A stretch of 9,221 bases of DNA from CAKSIN01 sp964423705 (GTDB taxonomy: Bacteria; Bacillota; Clostridia; UMGS1810). The notes below the pieces were generated by a model. It was not told the DNA's origin. It was given only the letters and a program-made list of their open reading frames with translations, and searched no databases. Of the stretch, positions 6,498-9,221 are shown piece after piece; position 1 is the stretch's first letter; each line of letters opens with the position of its first letter. The stretch spans positions 1-9,221 of the forward strand of contig CAYRGA010000074.1 of NCBI GenBank assembly GCA_964423705.1. The letters are read 5' to 3'. A program made the position numbers and the translations under genes.

Positions 6498-6823
6498 ATA
6501 CACAGTAAGTATTGCTTCGCAATCCTTTAAGGCTTCGCCTTTGTGTGCGCAGCACACACTGTGATATTGACGGCTTCACAAAAATACCCTTGCAAGCAAG
6601 TATTTTTGTTTCATGGTATAATATACACAGTAAGTATTGCTTCGCAATCCTTTAAGGCTTCGCCTTTGNNNNNNNNNNNNNNNNNNNNNNNNNNNNNNNN
6701 NNNNNNNNNNNNNNNNNNNNNNNNNNNNNNNNNNNNNNNNNNNNNNNNNNNNNNNNNNNNNNNNNNNNTGACGGCTTCACAAAAATACCCTTGCAAGCAA
6801 GTATTTTTGTTTCATGGTATAAT
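6489..6823 (+). repeat. 125-bp tandem repeat interrupted by the assembly gap
   Basis: TGGTATAAT occurs at 6489, 6614 and 6815. The first two copies begin identical 125-bp units (6489-6613, then 6614 to the gap at 6668). The sequence after the gap (6769-6823) repeats the second half of the unit. Within a unit are hairpins ATTGC-TTC-GCAAT (6511-6523), AAGGC-TTC-GCCTT (6529-6541) and TGTGTGC-GCA-GCACACA (6542-6558). CACAGT (6501-6506) can pair with ACTGTG (6558-6563) around them. An AAAAATAC / GTATTTTT stem (6580-6607) then runs into TTTTTGTTT. The open frames crossing this region are not real genes. Confidence 0.85.
6669..6768. other. Assembly gap of 100 N
   Basis: Exactly 100 undetermined bases, typical of a fixed-size scaffold placeholder. 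Aligning the flanks to the complete first repeat unit shows that only 24 bases (the equivalent of 6544-6567) are missing if no extra copies exist, or 24 plus a multiple of 125 if they do. Confidence 0.95.
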
Positions 6824-6848
6824 GATTTCAATCAAAGCTTGAAATCAT
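6822..6848. repeat. Perfect 10-bp inverted repeat
   Basis: ATGATTTCAA (6822-6831) and TTGAAATCAT (6839-6848) are perfect inverted arms around the 7-nt loop TCAAAGC. The element overlaps the end of the third TATAAT. It could be an operator-like site or a transcribed hairpin. No T-run follows, so it is not an obvious terminator. Confidence 0.6.
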
Positions 6849-7003
6849 AGCTAAATTCGCCTGACGGCGAGTTAAATGTGTTTGCGCACGCTAAATTACT
6901 TCGTAGCTAAATTGACCTTGCGGTCAGCTAAAGGCGAATTTAATTTAGCTGTTTTGAGAGAAACAATTTAGCTATGGAGCGAAGCGGAATAATCTAGCTA
7001 AAA
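6849..7003. repeat. GCTAAATT words alternating with mini-hairpins
   Basis: GCTAAATT or close variants start at 6850, 6871, 6890, 6906 and 6927. Between them lie short hairpins: TCGCC-TGAC-GGCGA (6857-6870), GTGT-TTGC-GCAC (6878-6889), TAC-TTC-GTA (6897-6905) and TGACC-TTGC-GGTCA (6913-6926). Inverted copies AATTTAGC sit at 6942-6949 and 6965-6972, and a final GCTAAA at 6997. Longer pairings compete with these: AAATTCGCCT (6853-6862) with AGGCGAATTT (6932-6941), and AGCTAAATT (6905-6913) with AATTTAGCT (6942-6950). No coding potential is seen. Confidence 0.7.
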
Positions 7004-7053
7004 GCCTCCCTTGCCTAAAGGGAGGGGGACCACCGAAGGTGGTGGAGGGATAC
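7003..7053 (+). repeat. Paired-hairpin repeat ending in a ribosome binding site
   Basis: CCTCCCTT-GCCTA-AAGGGAGG (7005-7025) is followed by ACCACC-GAA-GGTGGT (7029-7043) and then GGAGGGATAC immediately before an ATG. This layout, a CTCCCT/AGGGAG stem, a second GC-rich stem and a GGAGGGAT tail, resembles a repeat that I recall as widespread in clostridial genomes; that familiarity is from memory and was not checked. The GGAGGGA tail gives the DUF559 gene an ideal ribosome site. Confidence 0.65.
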
Positions 7054-7335
7054 ATGAATAGAAAACATAATTCAGATTTAACAACCAATGCGAAGTCACT
7101 GCGTAAAAACATGACAAAAGAGGAGCGGCATCTATGGTATGATTTCTTGAAAAACTATCCTGTTAGATTTTTGCGGCAAAAAGTGATTGATGACTATATT
7201 GTTGATTTTTACTGTCATAGCGCAAGATTGATTGTTGAGCTTGATGGTTCACAGCATTATGAAGAAAAAGGATTGCAAAATGACAGAATCAGAACTAAAA
7301 AAATTGAAATACGGGGAAAAATATATGGAAAATAA
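7054..7335 (+). pseudogene. DUF559-family nuclease-like protein, C-terminally truncated
   Basis: The frame encodes 93 residues of the DUF559 family, relatives of very-short-patch-repair endonucleases with a PD-(D/E)xK-like core. The opening AKSLRKNMTKEERHLWYDFL and FLRQKVIDDYIVDFY are standard. Candidate catalytic residues are D51 (IVDFY), E62 and D64 (IVELDGSQH), with H68 conserved. Family members are usually about 115-125 residues and continue past the D-R-RT segment with a GL-VIRF strand. Here that is lost after RTKK. A seven-A run (7297-7303) may hold a one-base frameshift: the alternative frame reads RTKKLKYGEK, nearer the family, but even that soon enters the next gene. The ATG at 7054 follows GGAGGGA at 5-nt spacing; an in-frame ATG at 7039 lies inside the upstream hairpin. 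Its last 11 bases overlap the acyltransferase start. It is probably non-functional. Confidence 0.7.
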
Positions 7336-8395
7336 TAGGAAATACGAATTGTCAATTACGAATATATTTTGCTGTCTGGCTGTTATATTCATACATGTAA
7401 ACTCGGAAGCCGTGAGCTTGCTCCGGCGCGATTCCGTGCAATATGCGGCGGTATATGTTCTGTGGCAGGCGGCATCCTTCGCAGTGTACGGCTTTGTGTT
7501 TTTAAGCGGCTTAAAGCAGTTTTTAAGTATAGAAAAAAACGGCTTTAATGCCAAGGAATTTTATAAAAAACGTGTACTTTCCATAGTTGTACCTTACATT
7601 CTTTGGGTGGCTGTGTATTATGCATACGGCTGCATGTTTGAGGAGTTGAGCTTCAGCTTTGGTAAGCTTTGGTATTATATATATTCCGGAGAGGCTTGGG
7701 GACACTTTTATTTCGTGATATTCATAGTTCAGTTCTATGCATTAATGCCGCTGTGGGTGTGGCTTTTTAAAAGGGTTCATCCCGCATTTATGCTGACGGC
7801 GGCATTTTTGATAATGCTTGTTTTCGGACAGAATTATGTAAATGTAGTTAGGCTGTTTGTGTCGTCGTACGAATTTGGATTTTCCGACAGGATTTTCACA
7901 ACGTATTTTTTCTGGTGGACAGCGGGTGCATATGTTGGCATGAATTATGAAAAGACGGTCGAGATATTCAGAAGAAACAGAAGGTTTATATACGTGCTTT
8001 TCGCGCTGTGTGCCGTGTTCTGCCTTTCGTCGGCATTGGCAAGCAGCGTTTTCGAGCGTTACAGTCCGTGTATAGAGTCTATAATGATGATGTACAGAGT
8101 GGCGGCGGTGATGTTCGTATTTGCACATTCGTTAACTAAGATAAAAAGTCTGTGTCGCTTTAAATTTTTTAGCTTGATAGATAAATCCGGTTACATCATA
8201 TACCTTTCACATTGCTTGGTGCTTAAAATCACAAATATGCTCCTGGACAACGGTGGCGTATGGCGGATAGGAAAGAGGTATACGGTGCGCTTTTTGGCGG
8301 TGTATATCGTGAGCATCGGTGTGTGCATGGCATATACGGTACTGAAAATTCGCTTAAAACAAAGAAGTCAACGACATGATAAATTGACAGAATAG
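7325..8395 (+). CDS. Membrane acyltransferase, acyltransferase-3 (OafA/OatA-like) family
   Basis: This integral membrane protein of about ten helices (356 residues from the ATG at 7325) moves acyl groups, usually acetyl, onto extracytoplasmic sugars such as polysaccharide or peptidoglycan. Family marks include the N-terminal helix with conserved His24 (ITNIFCCLAVIFIHVNSE), GFVFLSGL (56-63), FYKKRVLSIVVPYILWVAVY (79-98), GHFYFVIFIVQFYALMPLW (126-144) and late helix SGYIIYLSHCLVL (288-300). I prefer this ATG because the upstream frame is the DUF559 remnant read out of frame. The ribosome site GGGGA at 8 nt is weak. There is no extracellular SGNH domain, so this is the short, membrane-only form. 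The acceptor cannot be told from sequence. The insertion-rich DNA upstream may have replaced its native promoter. Confidence 0.85.
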   Translation: MENNRKYELSITNIFCCLAVIFIHVNSEAVSLLRRDSVQYAAVYVLWQAASFAVYGFVFLSGLKQFLSIEKNGFNAKEFYKKRVLSIVVPYILWVAVYYAYGCMFEELSFSFGKLWYYIYSGEAWGHFYFVIFIVQFYALMPLWVWLFKRVHPAFMLTAAFLIMLVFGQNYVNVVRLFVSSYEFGFSDRIFTTYFFWWTAGAYVGMNYEKTVEIFRRNRRFIYVLFALCAVFCLSSALASSVFERYSPCIESIMMMYRVAAVMFVFAHSLTKIKSLCRFKFFSLIDKSGYIIYLSHCLVLKITNMLLDNGGVWRIGKRYTVRFLAVYIVSIGVCMAYTVLKIRLKQRSQRHDKLTE

Positions 8396-8422
8396 TGTCG
8401 ATGCACATGAATAAATCCGAGG

Positions 8423-8450
8423 GGCAGAGAATCATTCTGCCTATCCTTCT
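8423..8450. terminator. Possible terminator between acyltransferase and AraC genes
   Basis: GGCAGAG (8423-8429) pairs with TTCTGCC (8435-8441), seven pairs with one G-T wobble, around AATCA. The downstream tract TATCCTTCTG is only moderately T-rich. It sits in the 64-bp gap between convergent genes, where a shared terminator is expected. Confidence 0.5.
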
Positions 8451-8459
8451 GTTTATTAT

Positions 8460-9215
8460 TTAAATTTCGGAGAATTTATTAATTTTCATATACTCACCGG
8501 GTGTGATTCCGGTCTTACTCTTAAACATTCTGGAAAAGTGATATTGATTGGCAAAGCCGCATTTTTCGGCGACGGCACATACCTTGAGTGTGCCCTCGCT
8601 CAGAAGTTGCTTGGCTTTTTTTATGCGTATATCACAGATGAATTGACCGGGTGATATTTTATATTGCTTTTTGAAAAGCCGCCTGAAATATACCTCGCTT
8701 ATGCTGCATAAATCCGCTAGAAAGGCATTTGTGATATCGGGGTTATTGTAGTTGTTTTCTATATATGTCACTGCAGGAAGAATTGCCTTACATTCGGAGC
8801 TTTCCATGGAAAGGCGATAAAACATGTGGTACAGTATGCTCATCATTTCGGCTTTGTTCCCTTCGAAAAGAGAAAGTGAACGGAGCTTTTTGAACTGAGT
8901 GATATACATGGAGGCATTTTGCAGTGGCAGTGATGTGATCGTATCGCACAGTAGCTCACTGCACGTGAAATTAATGACCGGGAAGCTACCGCTTTTGTCA
9001 CGCACCAGAGTATAGGTTTGCCCCTGGGGCAGAATAATCGCACAGCTTGGGTCTGATACGGTGGCTTTTCCGTTGTGAACATAGGTGATTTGTCCGTCTA
9101 TGCAAAAGGAAAGTGCGTATGATGGACGTTTTTCTATCATAGTATTTTCTCCTTTTTCCGAAGAAACAATAAAACATTCTTTTATGGCGGTAATAGTAAT
9201 ATCATTTATCCGCAT
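8460..9215 (-). CDS. AraC-family transcriptional regulator
   Basis: This 251-residue DNA-binding regulator has an N-terminal cupin-like sensing domain (about 26-95, YALSFCIDGQITYVHNGK, CAIILPQGQTYTL, SFPVINF) and a C-terminal pair of helix-turn-helix motifs. The first is around 160-182 (ITNAFLADLCSISEVYFRRL), the second around 209-232 (VCAVAEKCGFANQYHFSRMF), followed by the AraC signature GITPGEYM (236-243). The start is uncertain. The ATG at 9215 is 6 bp from the window edge, so its ribosome site is not visible, but MRINDITITAIKECFIVSSE looks like authentic family N-terminus. An internal ATG at 9140 has a textbook AAGGAG 8 nt upstream and would give 226 residues. The effector is unknown. It is convergent with the acyltransferase; the target operon is probably upstream, outside the window. 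Confidence 0.88.
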   Translation of the reverse strand: MRINDITITAIKECFIVSSEKGENTMIEKRPSYALSFCIDGQITYVHNGKATVSDPSCAIILPQGQTYTLVRDKSGSFPVINFTCSELLCDTITSLPLQNASMYITQFKKLRSLSLFEGNKAEMMSILYHMFYRLSMESSECKAILPAVTYIENNYNNPDITNAFLADLCSISEVYFRRLFKKQYKISPGQFICDIRIKKAKQLLSEGTLKVCAVAEKCGFANQYHFSRMFKSKTGITPGEYMKINKFSEI

Positions 9216-9221
9216 GTATCT

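Noticed and set aside
6543..6842. Reading frames spanning the N gap on both strands
   Set aside because: They are open only because the gap has no stops and the flanks are repeat hairpins.
6849..7003. CRISPR-like alternation of short repeats and spacers
   Set aside because: The repeats are only 8 bp, the intervals 8-13 bp and self-complementary, and no cas gene is present.
6314..7053. Insertion sequence with transposase
   Set aside because: No transposase-like frame exists in the region; only hairpin repeats are seen.

Overview
The window looks like draft (probably metagenome-assembled) chromosome of an anaerobic, spore-forming Firmicute of class Clostridia, perhaps a gut Oscillospirales/Eubacteriales lineage. 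This rests on a SleL/YaaH-type spore cortex hydrolase, a Firmicute-type RodA, strong AGGAGG ribosome sites, BspA-type leucine-rich repeat remnants and hairpin-rich intergenic repeats. A run of exactly 100 N marks a scaffold gap.

Bases 1-4991 are ordinary core sequence. A 5'-truncated rodA (+) meets a convergent minus-strand operon, asnS followed by a CYTH-domain phosphohydrolase, across a shared hairpin terminator. Upstream on the minus strand is a LysM-LysM-GH18 cortex hydrolase. It is divergent from a small Amidase_6-type cell-wall hydrolase (+). The cell-wall theme (RodA glycan polymerisation, GH18 and amidase hydrolysis) recurs, but nothing shows that these genes form one pathway.

Bases 4992-7335 are accessory and rearranged. 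A large composite hairpin terminator (5057-5136) is followed by two fragments of surface LRR proteins joined head to head near 6016-6028. Both have lost their N-termini and kept related C-terminal modules. Next come about 740 bp of non-coding DNA built from short perfect hairpins: a 117-bp cluster, a 125-bp tandem repeat interrupted by the gap, an array of GCTAAATT words alternating with mini-hairpins, and a paired hairpin ending in a Shine-Dalgarno sequence. That last element directly feeds a C-terminally truncated DUF559 nuclease-like gene.

Bases 7325-9221 hold a membrane acyltransferase (+), whose start overlaps the DUF559 remnant, and a convergent AraC-family regulator (-) running to the window edge.

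The strongest candidate for something undescribed is the 125-bp tandem repeat. Each unit has an extended -10 promoter element, then several nested hairpins, then a terminator-like hairpin, so the array could be repeated small-RNA units. An inert hairpin-type intergenic repeat inserted in an old promoter explains the same data and is at least as likely.
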